Below are positions 1 to 7,804 of a stretch of DNA of 64,000 nucleotides, piece by piece. Source of the stretch: Leucobacter komagatae (GTDB lineage: Bacteria; Actinomycetota; Actinomycetes; Actinomycetales; Microbacteriaceae); the NCBI RefSeq assembly GCF_000834055.1, contig NZ_JXSQ01000003.1, positions 124,001 through 188,000 on the forward strand. The letters are read 5' to 3'. Position 1 is the stretch's first letter; the number at the start of each line of letters is the position of its first letter. Below the pieces are notes generated by a model, which worked only from the letters and a program-made list of their open reading frames with translations, ran no database searches and had not been told where the DNA came from. The translations under genes and the position numbers were made by a program.

Positions 1-197
1 CCGAGCTCAGCGTTCGCCATCGCAGCTGCGCGCTTGATGCGAGCGAGTGCGACGATCTGGGCTGCCTCGAGGCCCGAGCCCGAGATGGGGAAGTTCTCGA
101 CGGCACGCTGCGTCTGCGCCGCGTAGAGCGCGTTCTTCGGCACTCGTACCTCGCCCATCGTGTCGTGCTCGATGCGGTACTCGATCTCTTCGGTCAC
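1..197 (-). CDS. fumC: Fumarate hydratase class II, N-terminal part (runs off the window)
   Basis: Fumarase interconverts fumarate and malate in the TCA cycle in the cytoplasm. About 65 N-terminal residues are visible. They include the class II opening [15 protein letters not shown] followed by [18 protein letters not shown], which is the substrate-site N-terminal signature of FumC/aspartase proteins. The GTG at 197 is chosen because AAAGGAC lies a few bases upstream. The gene is last in the minus-strand run xseB, DUF4245, carbonic anhydrase, fumC. The C-terminal part lies outside the window. Confidence 0.93.
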   Translation of the reverse strand, partial: MTEEIEYRIEHDTMGEVRVPKNALYAAQTQRAVENFPISGSGLEAAQIVALARIKRAAAMANAEL

Positions 198-235
198 AAT
201 TGTCCTTTGCTTGTCGTGCTTCGGTGTATGGAGAA

Positions 236-916
236 CTAGTTCAGGGGTGCGAGCTCAAGCTCGACGGGTCCAACGACGGTGTACGGGACGGCGCGCCCCT
301 CAGTAAGCCGGTACTGGCAGCCGACGATGGCGAGCTTGCCGGAGTCGACAGCGTCGCTGATCGCCCGCGAGGTCCGCAGCAGCTCGTTCACGGTCGCGGA
401 AAGGTGGAGCCTGCCGACGGCGTTCGCATCGATCTTCGCTGCGTCGGCGTACGGTGTGTCGGTGTTGTCACGCAGCCACAGCTGCTGCACGGCTGGCTGT
501 ATCGGGGCGAGCGTGTGCTTCACCGACTTTGTCGTCGCGGCGGGGGTGCGGCTCGACTGGTCGATCGCCGCCGCAACCGCGCCGCACGAATCGTGGGCGA
601 GGACGACGATGAGTGACGCGCCGAGCTCGGTGACGGCGTACTCCATCGAGGCGGTGATCGACTCTGCGACAACGTGGCCCATGTTGCGGGCAATGAAGAG
701 GTCGCCGAGGCCACAGTCGAAGATGATTTCGGCCGCGAGACGTGAGTCGGAGCAGCCAAAGAGTGCGACGTCTGGGGTCTGCTGGTTTACGAGCTCGCTG
801 CGGCGCTCAACGTTTTGGTTCGGGTGGGCTGAGCCCCCCGTGATGAAGCGTTCGTTTCCGGAGATCAGTGTGTCCCACGCCTGCTGGGGTGTGACACGAG
901 GTGACTTGTCGCTCAT
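236..916 (-). CDS. Beta-class carbonic anhydrase
   Basis: A 226-residue cytoplasmic zinc enzyme that interconverts CO2 and bicarbonate. The beta-class zinc ligands are visible as Cys55-x-Asp57-Ser-Arg59 (GCSDSR) and His108-Asp-Ser-Cys111 (HDSCGA), so the active site is complete. Its start overlaps the end of the DUF4245 gene by 4 nt, which implies translational coupling. fumC follows after a 38-nt gap. Length is normal for the family. Supplying bicarbonate to carboxylases is a likely role but is inference. Confidence 0.93.
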   Translation of the reverse strand: MSDKSPRVTPQQAWDTLISGNERFITGGSAHPNQNVERRSELVNQQTPDVALFGCSDSRLAAEIIFDCGLGDLFIARNMGHVVAESITASMEYAVTELGASLIVVLAHDSCGAVAAAIDQSSRTPAATTKSVKHTLAPIQPAVQQLWLRDNTDTPYADAAKIDANAVGRLHLSATVNELLRTSRAISDAVDSGKLAIVGCQYRLTEGRAVPYTVVGPVELELAPLN

Positions 917-1599
917 GCTGCTCCCTCACTCGTTTCGGTACTGTTCTTGTGTTCGAAGTCGGCGAGCGAGTCACCAACTTGCGTTGCGAGGACGCGGATC
1001 GTTGCCGCGTCGTCGGTGCCGTAGACGAGCACCGAGTTCGTCTCGACCGTGCCCGCGAGGCCGAAGCGCATGTTCACCTGATCCGCCTTGCGGTTCTGGT
1101 GGTCGTAGACCTGCCAGTCGATACCGCCGAGCTGTTCGGTGCCCGTGGCCTGCTGCTCCTCAAGCTTGCCTGCGATCCACTTCGCGGGAACCGGGTCCCC
1201 GTTCACGGTGTAGGCCTGCACGACAGTGGCGTAGGCGTTGTTGTCGGTGGTGTAGTGGATCTGCCAGAAGGTCACTCCACCGTTGATGGAGAGCGATGCC
1301 TGCTTGGCTTTCCACGTGTCTGGCACCGCAGGAACCGCGAGCGTGTAGTCGGCCCCTGCTGTGGCTGCGGCCTGCGCAACATCGACGGATCGTTCGGCGT
1401 AGTCGCCGACGCCGCGTGGCACCATGAGGTAGATCACGAAGACGAGCCCCACGGTCACGAGCAGTGAGAACACCAGGTTGTTCACCGTCTTGCGCGACCG
1501 GTACAGGCGGCTACCCTCCGCCTTGCGCGCGGCCGTCTCTGCCGCCGTCTCTGGCCGGCCGAGCTCCGCGACAATGTTCCGACGTTTCTGTTTCGCCAT
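913..1599 (-). CDS. DUF4245 family single-pass membrane protein
   Basis: A 228-residue protein of unknown function. It has a basic N-terminus (MAKQKRRNIVAELGRPETAA), one membrane segment at about residues 40-58 (LVFSLLVTVGLVFVIYLMV), and an extracytoplasmic domain rich in Trp and Tyr. The internal ATG at 1599 is chosen over longer upstream reading because it lies 2 nt after the xseB stop and matches the N-terminus of the second partial copy at 7397. The family commonly sits beside xseB in actinobacteria. This is the complete copy of the two in the window. Confidence 0.85.
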   Translation of the reverse strand: MAKQKRRNIVAELGRPETAAETAARKAEGSRLYRSRKTVNNLVFSLLVTVGLVFVIYLMVPRGVGDYAERSVDVAQAAATAGADYTLAVPAVPDTWKAKQASLSINGGVTFWQIHYTTDNNAYATVVQAYTVNGDPVPAKWIAGKLEEQQATGTEQLGGIDWQVYDHQNRKADQVNMRFGLAGTVETNSVLVYGTDDAATIRVLATQVGDSLADFEHKNSTETSEGAA

Positions 1600-1601
1600 A
1601 G

Positions 1602-1868
1602 TTAGAATTCTTCGCCGTTCTCGGGCTGGGTTGCGGTGCGCTCTGCACCGGAAGCTGCGCCGCCCTGGCGCGCGTCTTCGAGTCGTTTGCGGGCGCCAAT
1701 GAGCCACTCTTCGCAGCGGGTGGCGAGGGCTTCGCCTCGCTCCCACAGTTGGAGCGATTCCTCGAGCGTGGCGCCACCCTGTTCCAGGCGGCTTACCACC
1801 TGGATGAGTTCGTCGCGGGCCTGCTCATAGGAGAGCGAGGCGACGTCTGCATCGTGCTGGGCAGTCAT
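1602..1868 (-). CDS. xseB: Exodeoxyribonuclease VII small subunit, copy 1
   Basis: An 88-residue XseB, the small helical subunit that binds XseA to form exonuclease VII for single-strand DNA degradation in repair. The core [20 protein letters not shown] followed by [23 protein letters not shown] is the family signature. The start ATG 1868 lies 7 nt after TAGACT (plus-strand 1876-1881), so the mRNA is probably leaderless. DNA 1696-1868 is identical to 7500-7672 in the second copy, while the C-terminal tail ([21 protein letters not shown]) differs. xseA lies about 7 kb away, beyond the inserted island. Confidence 0.93.
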   Translation of the reverse strand: MTAQHDADVASLSYEQARDELIQVVSRLEQGGATLEESLQLWERGEALATRCEEWLIGARKRLEDARQGGAASGAERTATQPENGEEF

Positions 1869-1984
1869 GCATGCAAGTCTACCCGCAGCGCTTGGGGGCT
1901 CGTGATACGTCGATTGCGGGCGTGATCGCGGTACAGTGGGAGCTAGCATTGCGCCGCACTCCGTCCCGCCTACTGCTTCTGCAC

Positions 1985-2185
1985 CCCAGGGCTCCACAAC
2001 TGACCGCGCCAGGGGGTCTTCAGCGAGCCGGCCAAGGACCTGGGTGATCCCGGCCTCGGTGTTTGGCAGTGGTCGGTCGTAGAGTTTTTCACGTGACGGG
2101 TGAGCGCGACTGCGGGGTGTTCGTGTTTCCCGACGTCGAGACCGATGAAGACAGCGACAATGTTATCGTGAGTGATGCTGTCCAA
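1985..2185 (-). pseudogene. IS110-family transposase N-terminal remnant, frameshifted
   Basis: Reading from ATG 2185, the protein starts [20 protein letters not shown] and matches the DEDD RuvC-like opening of IS110 transposases ([17 protein letters not shown]). At about 2084-2088 an A-run indel shifts the frame. In the next frame the match continues as [20 protein letters not shown] then [15 protein letters not shown], after which homology stops near 1985. Only about 65 of roughly 400 residues remain, so it cannot be active. It marks the xseB-proximal edge of the inserted block. Confidence 0.8.
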
Positions 2186-2603
2186 AGCGTGTTCCTCCGT
2201 CCTGGTGCTGGGGTGGCAGTCAGGTGGTGGTGGGCGTCGGTATCCATGTCACGAGCAGCCGTGCCACTGTGGTGCGGCGTGGGTTTTGCCACTATGAGCG
2301 AAAACTCACATCCAGGCCGGGCCCGGTGACAACTCCGCCTCCGGATCATATCTGCGACAGGGGCAACAATCATGCCCGCCCCGGCCGGCTGCCTTGCCCT
2401 TCATTTTGACGGAATACTGGCTACCGACAAAGTAACGGGTCAGCGCCCGCTTCCTTCGACAGCGGTTATATCGGGATCAAGCGCGCTGGAGAGGGCGCGG
2501 GGCTGCGCACCTCCGCCGAGACTCACGACCGCGTTCATCGATAGCGCTACCAGCGCGTTTGCAGAGGGCACTGGGTGGAGCACGCCTTGGTGCCAAATGG
2601 TGC
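2186..2603. other. Intergenic stretch between the IS110 remnant and the peptide cluster
   Basis: No reading frame here has recognisable protein features. Part of it is probably former IS110 flank. GC falls towards the right end, where the peptide-cluster promoter begins. Confidence 0.5.
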
Positions 2604-2632
2604 TTGAATCAATCACGAATCCGGTTTAAAAT
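2604..2632 (+). promoter_or_regulatory. Sigma70-type promoter of the peptide cluster
   Basis: TTGAAT at 2604-2609 and TAAAAT at 2627-2632 are separated by exactly 17 nt, close to consensus TTGACA-N17-TATAAT. The region is AT-rich, unlike the host DNA around it. Transcription would begin near 2639, leaving a leader of about 40 nt before the peptide start codon, with a strong Shine-Dalgarno sequence (AGAAGGG, 2664-2670). Confidence 0.65.
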
Positions 2633-2678
2633 CATACAAATGTTTGTTTAAGGCGAAATCACAAGAAGGGAAAATGGC

Positions 2679-2783
2679 ATGTTTGAACACAACGAAGTGG
2701 TCACCGAGGTGTCTGAGGTTCTGCTGGAAGAACTTGAGGCCGAAGCGCCGGCTCTTATTCAAATGGGAAACGTCATGCGGTAG
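2679..2783 (+). CDS. Candidate RiPP precursor peptide, 34 residues
   Basis: A short ORF with a well-placed ribosome binding site (AGAAGGG at 2664-2670, 8 nt before ATG 2679) just downstream of a good promoter. The first two thirds are acidic and probably helical (MFEHNEVVTEVSEVLLEELE, then AEAP), which resembles a leader peptide. The last ten residues, ALIQMGNVMR, lose the acidity and could be the core. It has no Cys, and its only Thr and Ser lie in the leader-like part, so classical azole or lanthionine chemistry is unlikely. The SagB-type modifying-enzyme gene starts 26 nt downstream. No homologue is recognised; the precursor role is inferred from size, composition and context. Confidence 0.65.
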   Translation: MFEHNEVVTEVSEVLLEELEAEAPALIQMGNVMR

Positions 2784-2809
2784 TCAACTACCAAAGCTGA
2801 TACTAGGTC

Positions 2810-3943
2810 ATGGAAGACAAGTCAGTTGGGGAAGGTGGAGTTTCAGGGCAGGTGCTATCGACCGCAGCTCAGGTGAGAGTCACTTTCAGTGATGCTCGAG
2901 GGTGGGTGATTGCCGACCTTGGAACACGAAAAAGCTACCGTATTGATGCGCGACAGGCTGCGATTGCGGTCGCCTTTATGTCCCCGTGCACTCGAGCGGA
3001 GGTGAAGTCGTTTCTGCAGGACCTCGTGGGTGTTCGTGAGCTTGACGAGAGGATTGACGCCTTGATCGCGGAGCACCTTGTGCAGGACGCTTCGGCTTCC
3101 GCGATCGCCTTCTCGACGTATCGCAAGTGGAACGAACTGGGCTGGTCCGAGGCACACGACTATCTTGTGGCCACGTCGAACTTTCCCTTCGTTGACTACT
3201 CGAAGGGTGGGCAAGAGGTTGACAAATCTCGAATGCGTGGCTTCGCGCTCGAAAGTCCAGATGAGACCCGGTCCCTTGCCCGCAAGGGGGCCAAGGTCGC
3301 CACGTTGCCTACAGTTCGCTCGGCCTTAGAAGAGCTTTCATTGACATCTGAGGGTGGGGCTCTGAAGGAGAAGCTCCTTCGTACCGCGGCGGTTGCAGTC
3401 CTTCCGCTGGAGTGGAGGCGGTCTAGAACTCCGGGACGAAGTCATATGCGGCGGACGAGTCCCTCGGGAGGATCGAGACATCCAACGGAGCTCTACCTCC
3501 TTGCGCTCGATGTTCCAGATCTTGCACGGGGAATATATCATTTCTCGATCGAATCTGGCGACATTGGATTTGTTGCGGAGGCTCCTTCCGACGAGATCCT
3601 GAGCCGAAATATGATTGGTGCGTTTCGGCTGGCAGCACCGCCGCGTGCCGTGTTCATCTTGACCACGCATTTCCAAAGAAACATGTACCGATATAGGGAG
3701 CCGAGAACTTTTCGCACGCTCTACCTAGACGCGGGACATCTTGGTGGCTTGATCGAATCTGTATGTGAGGCCCAGGGGTTGATGGCGCACGGGCACCATG
3801 GCTTTCAGGATAGTTTCGTCGCTGATCTCGTGAAATCGGACGGCCTTGCGATTGAGTCACCGACGTATCTCGTCTCCGTGGGTCTTGCCTCAGAAGTAAG
3901 GGATGGCGTGAGAATCATTGGCGAGTCGAGGCTGCGACCGTGA
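2810..3943 (+). CDS. SagB/ThcOx-type FMN dehydrogenase with N-terminal RRE-like domain
   Basis: A 377-residue nitroreductase-fold protein of the SagB/McbC family, which oxidises backbone rings (azoline to azole) in peptide natural products. Residues about 20-95 (GWVIADLGTRKSYRIDARQ and following helices) resemble the PqqD-like winged helix that binds leader peptides. The FMN/substrate motif RRTSPSGGSRHPTELYLL lies at about 212-230. RYREPRTFR..YLDAGH at about 294 aligns with the region of the McbC catalytic Lys-Tyr pair, with Arg in place of Lys. No YcaO cyclodehydratase is present. The next gene overlaps by 4 nt (GTGA). GC is lower than in flanking core genes. Family assignment is firm; the substrate is inferred to be the upstream peptide. 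Confidence 0.82.
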   Translation: MEDKSVGEGGVSGQVLSTAAQVRVTFSDARGWVIADLGTRKSYRIDARQAAIAVAFMSPCTRAEVKSFLQDLVGVRELDERIDALIAEHLVQDASASAIAFSTYRKWNELGWSEAHDYLVATSNFPFVDYSKGGQEVDKSRMRGFALESPDETRSLARKGAKVATLPTVRSALEELSLTSEGGALKEKLLRTAAVAVLPLEWRRSRTPGRSHMRRTSPSGGSRHPTELYLLALDVPDLARGIYHFSIESGDIGFVAEAPSDEILSRNMIGAFRLAAPPRAVFILTTHFQRNMYRYREPRTFRTLYLDAGHLGGLIESVCEAQGLMAHGHHGFQDSFVADLVKSDGLAIESPTYLVSVGLASEVRDGVRIIGESRLRP

Positions 3944-4917
3944 AAAGGATCCGTTTTCGGCCAGTCATGCGTCGTGGGGAACGTGCCGTCGAGGTGCGAA
4001 ACATTGGAATTGGAAGAGCCTTCACTGCTTCGAGCAAGCACATGGCGCGGGCGGTCCTGCAAGACTCACTCGGCGAGGTCGCGAGTACTCCTGGGCAGGA
4101 TCTTTCGGCCTATCAAGAATGGATTGAGAACGGATGGGAACGGTCCTTGGACTACTACCAATCCACTCTCGACCAAAGATACGCCGATGAAAGAGCGGAC
4201 TTCCTTCAGCAACAAGCCTCAATGCTCGACCATTACCATGCTGTCAGTCCGATGGCGCGAGAGCACTACCCTTCGAACCTGCAGTGGGAGAAGCTTCCTG
4301 AGCCAGCAACGCCGGAACAAAAGACGGTGTCACAGATCCTGTCGGCCAGGAGAACAACATTGGTCCCTGCAGCGCATTCTCTCTCGATGCCTGACCTGTC
4401 TGCGATCCTCTGGGAAGGGTTCAGGAAAATTGCCAGTTTTCGTGTTCCTGAGCTCCAAACTGACCATAGGCAAGCGATGGTTAACTTCGGGTCTTCACTC
4501 GACATCTACGTTGTAGTATTCGCCATTTCTGAACTGGAGTCGGGCGTATACCGATATAACGTTACGTCCCACAGTCTCGGCCTAGTTGCTGCAGGAGACT
4601 ATAGGGGGGAGACGCAAGCCGCGCTCGTCGGACAACCGGCACCACGAACGGCGGCCGTCACACTGTTCTACGTGTCGGATGTCTATCGACACCAGTGGCG
4701 CTACCGTCACGAGAGAGCTCTCCGAGGGCTGTGGATCGACACAGGCAAGGCCGTAAACGAGATGCTGTGGACACTTGCCTTGCGAAACATCTCTCCGCAC
4801 ATCTCGCCCGCCCTTGGCGACGACGTAGCGTTGAAGCTTCTTGGGCTCCCGGTCGGGATTGACCGACAAGTTATCTATGCCGTGAGTTTCGCTGGAGCTC
4901 TCCCCGATGCTTCGTGA
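3940..4917 (+). CDS. Second SagB-like nitroreductase-fold protein, partly degenerate
   Basis: A 325-residue paralogue-like partner of the preceding gene, started by a GTG that overlaps its stop (GTGA). Shared landmarks are GW..SLDYYQST near residue 65, RRTTLVPAAHSLSMPDLSAI near 130, and WRYRHERALRG..IDTGKAVNEML near 253. The PSGGSRHP loop of the first protein is replaced by FGSSLDIYVVVFAI, so it may have lost part of the FMN or catalytic site and act as a partner or scaffold subunit. No N-terminal RRE-like domain is evident. It overlaps the MATE gene by 11 nt. Confidence 0.72.
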   Translation: MKRIRFRPVMRRGERAVEVRNIGIGRAFTASSKHMARAVLQDSLGEVASTPGQDLSAYQEWIENGWERSLDYYQSTLDQRYADERADFLQQQASMLDHYHAVSPMAREHYPSNLQWEKLPEPATPEQKTVSQILSARRTTLVPAAHSLSMPDLSAILWEGFRKIASFRVPELQTDHRQAMVNFGSSLDIYVVVFAISELESGVYRYNVTSHSLGLVAAGDYRGETQAALVGQPAPRTAAVTLFYVSDVYRHQWRYRHERALRGLWIDTGKAVNEMLWTLALRNISPHISPALGDDVALKLLGLPVGIDRQVIYAVSFAGALPDAS

Positions 4918-6232
4918 TCAGCTCTCCTACAGTAGCCTGTTTCGATACGCTGGTCCGGCTGCACTTGCATCAGTGGGAAGTATCGTGGTGAGCATCACCG
5001 ATACAGTGATCGTTGGCTACTACTCGTCAGAGGCACTAGCGGGAGTAGCTTTCGGGAGTGCGCTGTACGAGCTCCCCTTGAACTGTTTACTGGGGGGCCT
5101 AATGGCCTATCGTATCCTTGCCCCTCGTGTCGCAGGAAATTACCCGGGGACTAGGCCCACGGGTGGGATCGTGCTCATGCTTAGAGGACTTCTTCCATGG
5201 GCGGTGCTCGCCTCGATACTTCTCTTCGGAGCGGCGATATTGCTTCGATCATCTGGTTTCTTCGATGCATTCCAAGCCTCACAAGCGTCCAGTCAGTACG
5301 TCGCGGGCCGGGCATGGTCGATCTTGCCTGAGATCGCTACGACAGCGATCGTCGTTACTCTCGTCACCTGGGGCCGGACGAAGACGCCTCTCATAGTGCT
5401 CCTGGTGGCTTCGGCGGTGAACCTCGTACTGGACTATTTTTTGGTGTATGGCGTCTGGGTGTTTCCGGAACTCGGCGCGTTTGGGGCCGGCCTTGCTGGG
5501 ACTATCGGCATGTTTGCGGTCGTGCCCGTGGTTCTCGCCGTCTTACTGAAAGAAAAAGCAGCAGAGACGGACCACGTTGAACAACAAACAGTGCTCGCGC
5601 AGTTTTCTGGCTGGACACGGCTCACCCTCCCCGCGGTCGGATCGGCGGCAGTTGACTATGCGGGAAACCTTGTCTTTTTCGCGATCGTTTCTTTGGGAGG
5701 CGTGAGTGGCTTGGCCGCCACGAGAATCGCGTCCAACGCACATCTGCTGGCTTTTGTGCTGGCCTCGTCGCTGAGTTCTGCCCTGCTTTACGTTGTGGGG
5801 GGCGGGGATATTTCCGTTGCCCAAAGCCGTAATGCCCGGTTAGAGCTGAGACGGAAATTCCTGCGCATTGGGATGCTCCTCGGCGGTGGGATAGCTATTC
5901 TCGCGTGGCCAGTCTCGTTTGCCGCAAGTCCAGATCAAGAGGTGCGGCGGTTCTCGTTGGTCTTAGTCTTGGTTGTTGCTGCGATGTGCCCAGTGATCAC
6001 TTGGGCCTACGTCAATGTCTCGTTCCTGCGAGCGATGGAACGAACTGGCTCGGATTTCTTGAGCAACACTGCGGGAGTCTGGGGGGCTCAAATCCCGGTT
6101 GCTTACGTCGGTTTGCTCATGTTTCAAGCTCCGGGCGCATTTTTGGGTCTGGCTGCGTACTGGTTGTGTCGGGGGGCGATTGCTTCATTTCAAGTCAAAC
6201 TGGCGTTGCAGATCGAGGCTGACCGTGACTAG
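4907..6232 (+). CDS. MATE-family multidrug/peptide efflux transporter
   Basis: A 441-residue polytopic membrane protein with about twelve hydrophobic segments and the MATE opening YAGPAALASVGSIVVSITDT followed by VIVGYYSSEALAGVAFGSA. MATE proteins export small cationic or hydrophobic compounds using a Na+ or H+ gradient. Its position between the dehydrogenases and the metallopeptidase, with overlapping genes on both sides, suggests it exports the product of this operon or provides self-protection. Length is typical of the family. The ATG at 4907 lies inside the 3' end of the preceding gene. Confidence 0.85.
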   Translation: MLRDQLSYSSLFRYAGPAALASVGSIVVSITDTVIVGYYSSEALAGVAFGSALYELPLNCLLGGLMAYRILAPRVAGNYPGTRPTGGIVLMLRGLLPWAVLASILLFGAAILLRSSGFFDAFQASQASSQYVAGRAWSILPEIATTAIVVTLVTWGRTKTPLIVLLVASAVNLVLDYFLVYGVWVFPELGAFGAGLAGTIGMFAVVPVVLAVLLKEKAAETDHVEQQTVLAQFSGWTRLTLPAVGSAAVDYAGNLVFFAIVSLGGVSGLAATRIASNAHLLAFVLASSLSSALLYVVGGGDISVAQSRNARLELRRKFLRIGMLLGGGIAILAWPVSFAASPDQEVRRFSLVLVLVVAAMCPVITWAYVNVSFLRAMERTGSDFLSNTAGVWGAQIPVAYVGLLMFQAPGAFLGLAAYWLCRGAIASFQVKLALQIEADRD

Positions 6233-7238
6233 ACGCCTGCTGGACGAAATAGTATTCGGAAGATGGTGGGAGATTTCCGATCTCGAAGAGCAAATTGAGA
6301 TGGCGACTCCTGCCGAACGAGGGTTCCTTCTCAAAATGGCAACTGCCTACCGAGTCAATGGGCCCCCATATGTTCGTGCCCTTGCGGGACGGCTCGTCAA
6401 ACTCAGCCTGGAAACGCCCGAGGTAGTACCTACGTCTGAGTTCGCAGACGGCCACCCAAGCGATAGGCGTAGCGCGAGGACGCAGCCACGCGTGAGACGC
6501 TTGCATGCGTCTTCCCAAGACGGTGTCGAGTATGTGATCTCGCTGTTCCGGAGGGCAGCAGCAGTTGCGAGAGGCGATTTGGGGCAACTGTCAACGCGCA
6601 TTATTCGAAAGTGGAACGTCGAAGACCCGTTTGAAACGAGTTTTCTGCAGGCGACTGTTGAACGGCTACTTCACCGCCCACTCCGGCTCGCCTTGGGGAG
6701 GATGCCCTCCGTGCTGGAACAGGACGTCGATCAAGCGATGTTTTTACCATTACCCCTTACTGAGCCAGCAACCGTTTTGTTCTCGGAGCGGTTCCGCCAG
6801 CTAACGTACACAGATCCGGGCGCACGTGCTCGGATTTTGCTAGCTATCGCCCATGAAATCGTTGGTCATGCACATGACTACGCCGTGGTTTCTGAAGTGA
6901 GGTTGGATTCGAGGAAGCTGGATAGAAGTGCCATGGAAGGCTGGGGCATATTTGCGGAGCGGCGCCTTGAAGCGCTGGGCAGTGAAGAAGGAGCCCTTGC
7001 CGACCTTTACCAGGTCAAAAGACTTCTGCCTCTCATACGTGGAACGATGGATGACGCCCGTTGGGGCACTGTGCGACGCCGAATCGAAGCAGTCTGGCCG
7101 GGATTCTTCTCGGATCCGGCTACGCTCATCCTGAGGCGCACGACAGGCACACACGCGCGAGGCTTCGCCCGGGTGCTCCACGAAGTACACACTGAGGGTG
7201 AATCTGCAGCAAGGCAAACAATGCCAATTTGGCGCTAG
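6225..7238 (+). CDS. HExxxH/EGW metallopeptidase-like protein of the peptide cluster
   Basis: A 337-residue protein starting at GTG 6225, which overlaps the MATE stop by 8 nt and is preceded by GAGG. The segment LLAIAHEIVGHAHDYAVV contains His210-Glu211-x3-His215, and MEGWGIFAERRLEALG places Glu238 about 23 residues downstream. HExxxH followed by EGW is the zinc-site pattern of DUF885/DUF1704-type gluzincin peptidases (HE..PGHH..EGWA.YAE). No signal peptide is seen, so a cytoplasmic role such as leader removal is plausible. The N-terminal 200 residues are not recognised. The family link rests on the motifs alone. Confidence 0.65.
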   Translation: MTRRLLDEIVFGRWWEISDLEEQIEMATPAERGFLLKMATAYRVNGPPYVRALAGRLVKLSLETPEVVPTSEFADGHPSDRRSARTQPRVRRLHASSQDGVEYVISLFRRAAAVARGDLGQLSTRIIRKWNVEDPFETSFLQATVERLLHRPLRLALGRMPSVLEQDVDQAMFLPLPLTEPATVLFSERFRQLTYTDPGARARILLAIAHEIVGHAHDYAVVSEVRLDSRKLDRSAMEGWGIFAERRLEALGSEEGALADLYQVKRLLPLIRGTMDDARWGTVRRRIEAVWPGFFSDPATLILRRTTGTHARGFARVLHEVHTEGESAARQTMPIWR

Positions 7239-7253
7239 CTGAGCCCTCAACAC

Positions 7254-7397
7254 TCACGGCACGTCGACTGCGGGTAGGCGCGAGGTCGAGGCGTTAGGCT
7301 TTTTGGTGCTTCGCTCGGCCTTGCGCGCTACGGTCTCGGCCGCCGTCTCGGGCCTGCCAGGCTCGGCGACAATGCTGCGACGTTGCTGCTTCGCCAT
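7254..7397 (-). pseudogene. Truncated second copy of the DUF4245 gene
   Basis: The ATG at 7397 opens MAKQQRRSIVAEPGRPETAA, clearly homologous to the complete DUF4245 protein at 913-1599. After ETVARKAE (near 7313) homology ends and the frame closes with about 15 unrelated residues. The membrane segment and the whole extracytoplasmic domain are missing. It lies 2 nt after xseB copy 2, the same spacing as in the complete locus. Its DNA differs from the complete gene at many positions, so it is not a recent duplicate along its whole length. Confidence 0.85.
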
Positions 7398-7399
7398 AC

Positions 7400-7672
7400 C
7401 TAGGACGCTTCGCCCATCTCGGACCCGGAGGTCTCGTCGGTTGCTGTGTCGGACGCGGTGGATCCGCCCTTGCGGGCGTCCTCGAGCCGCTTCCTTGCCC
7501 CAATGAGCCACTCTTCGCAGCGGGTGGCGAGGGCTTCGCCTCGCTCCCACAGTTGGAGCGATTCCTCGAGCGTGGCGCCACCCTGTTCCAGGCGGCTTAC
7601 CACCTGGATGAGTTCGTCGCGGGCCTGCTCATAGGAGAGCGAGGCGACGTCTGCATCGTGCTGGGCAGTCAT
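7400..7672 (-). CDS. xseB: Exodeoxyribonuclease VII small subunit, copy 2
   Basis: A 90-residue complete XseB. Residues encoded by 7500-7672 are identical in DNA to copy 1 (1696-1868), but the tail ([20 protein letters not shown] and following) and the adjacent codons differ. The ATG 7672 lies 7 nt after TAGACT (plus-strand 7680-7685), so it carries its own leaderless promoter and both copies look expressible. This copy is the nearer to xseA (9003-10220). Which copy is ancestral cannot be decided from this window. Confidence 0.92.
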   Translation of the reverse strand: MTAQHDADVASLSYEQARDELIQVVSRLEQGGATLEESLQLWERGEALATRCEEWLIGARKRLEDARKGGSTASDTATDETSGSEMGEAS

Positions 7673-7804
7673 AGCTTTCAGTCTAGCCGTTGCGTGCTGC
7701 ACGATCACGGCACGCCCACAGCTCTGGCACGGGCGCACCGCGGGAATCTACGAATCACCGCTGCCGCGGGGCGGCGCATTCATCGGGAAGGTTAGGATTT
7801 TCCA

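Noticed and set aside
2644..2892. 82-residue ORF overlapping the precursor peptide and the start of the first SagB-like gene
   Set aside because: It is in a different frame, has a basic, Trp- and Arg-rich composition unlike a gene product, and no ribosome binding site at its start.
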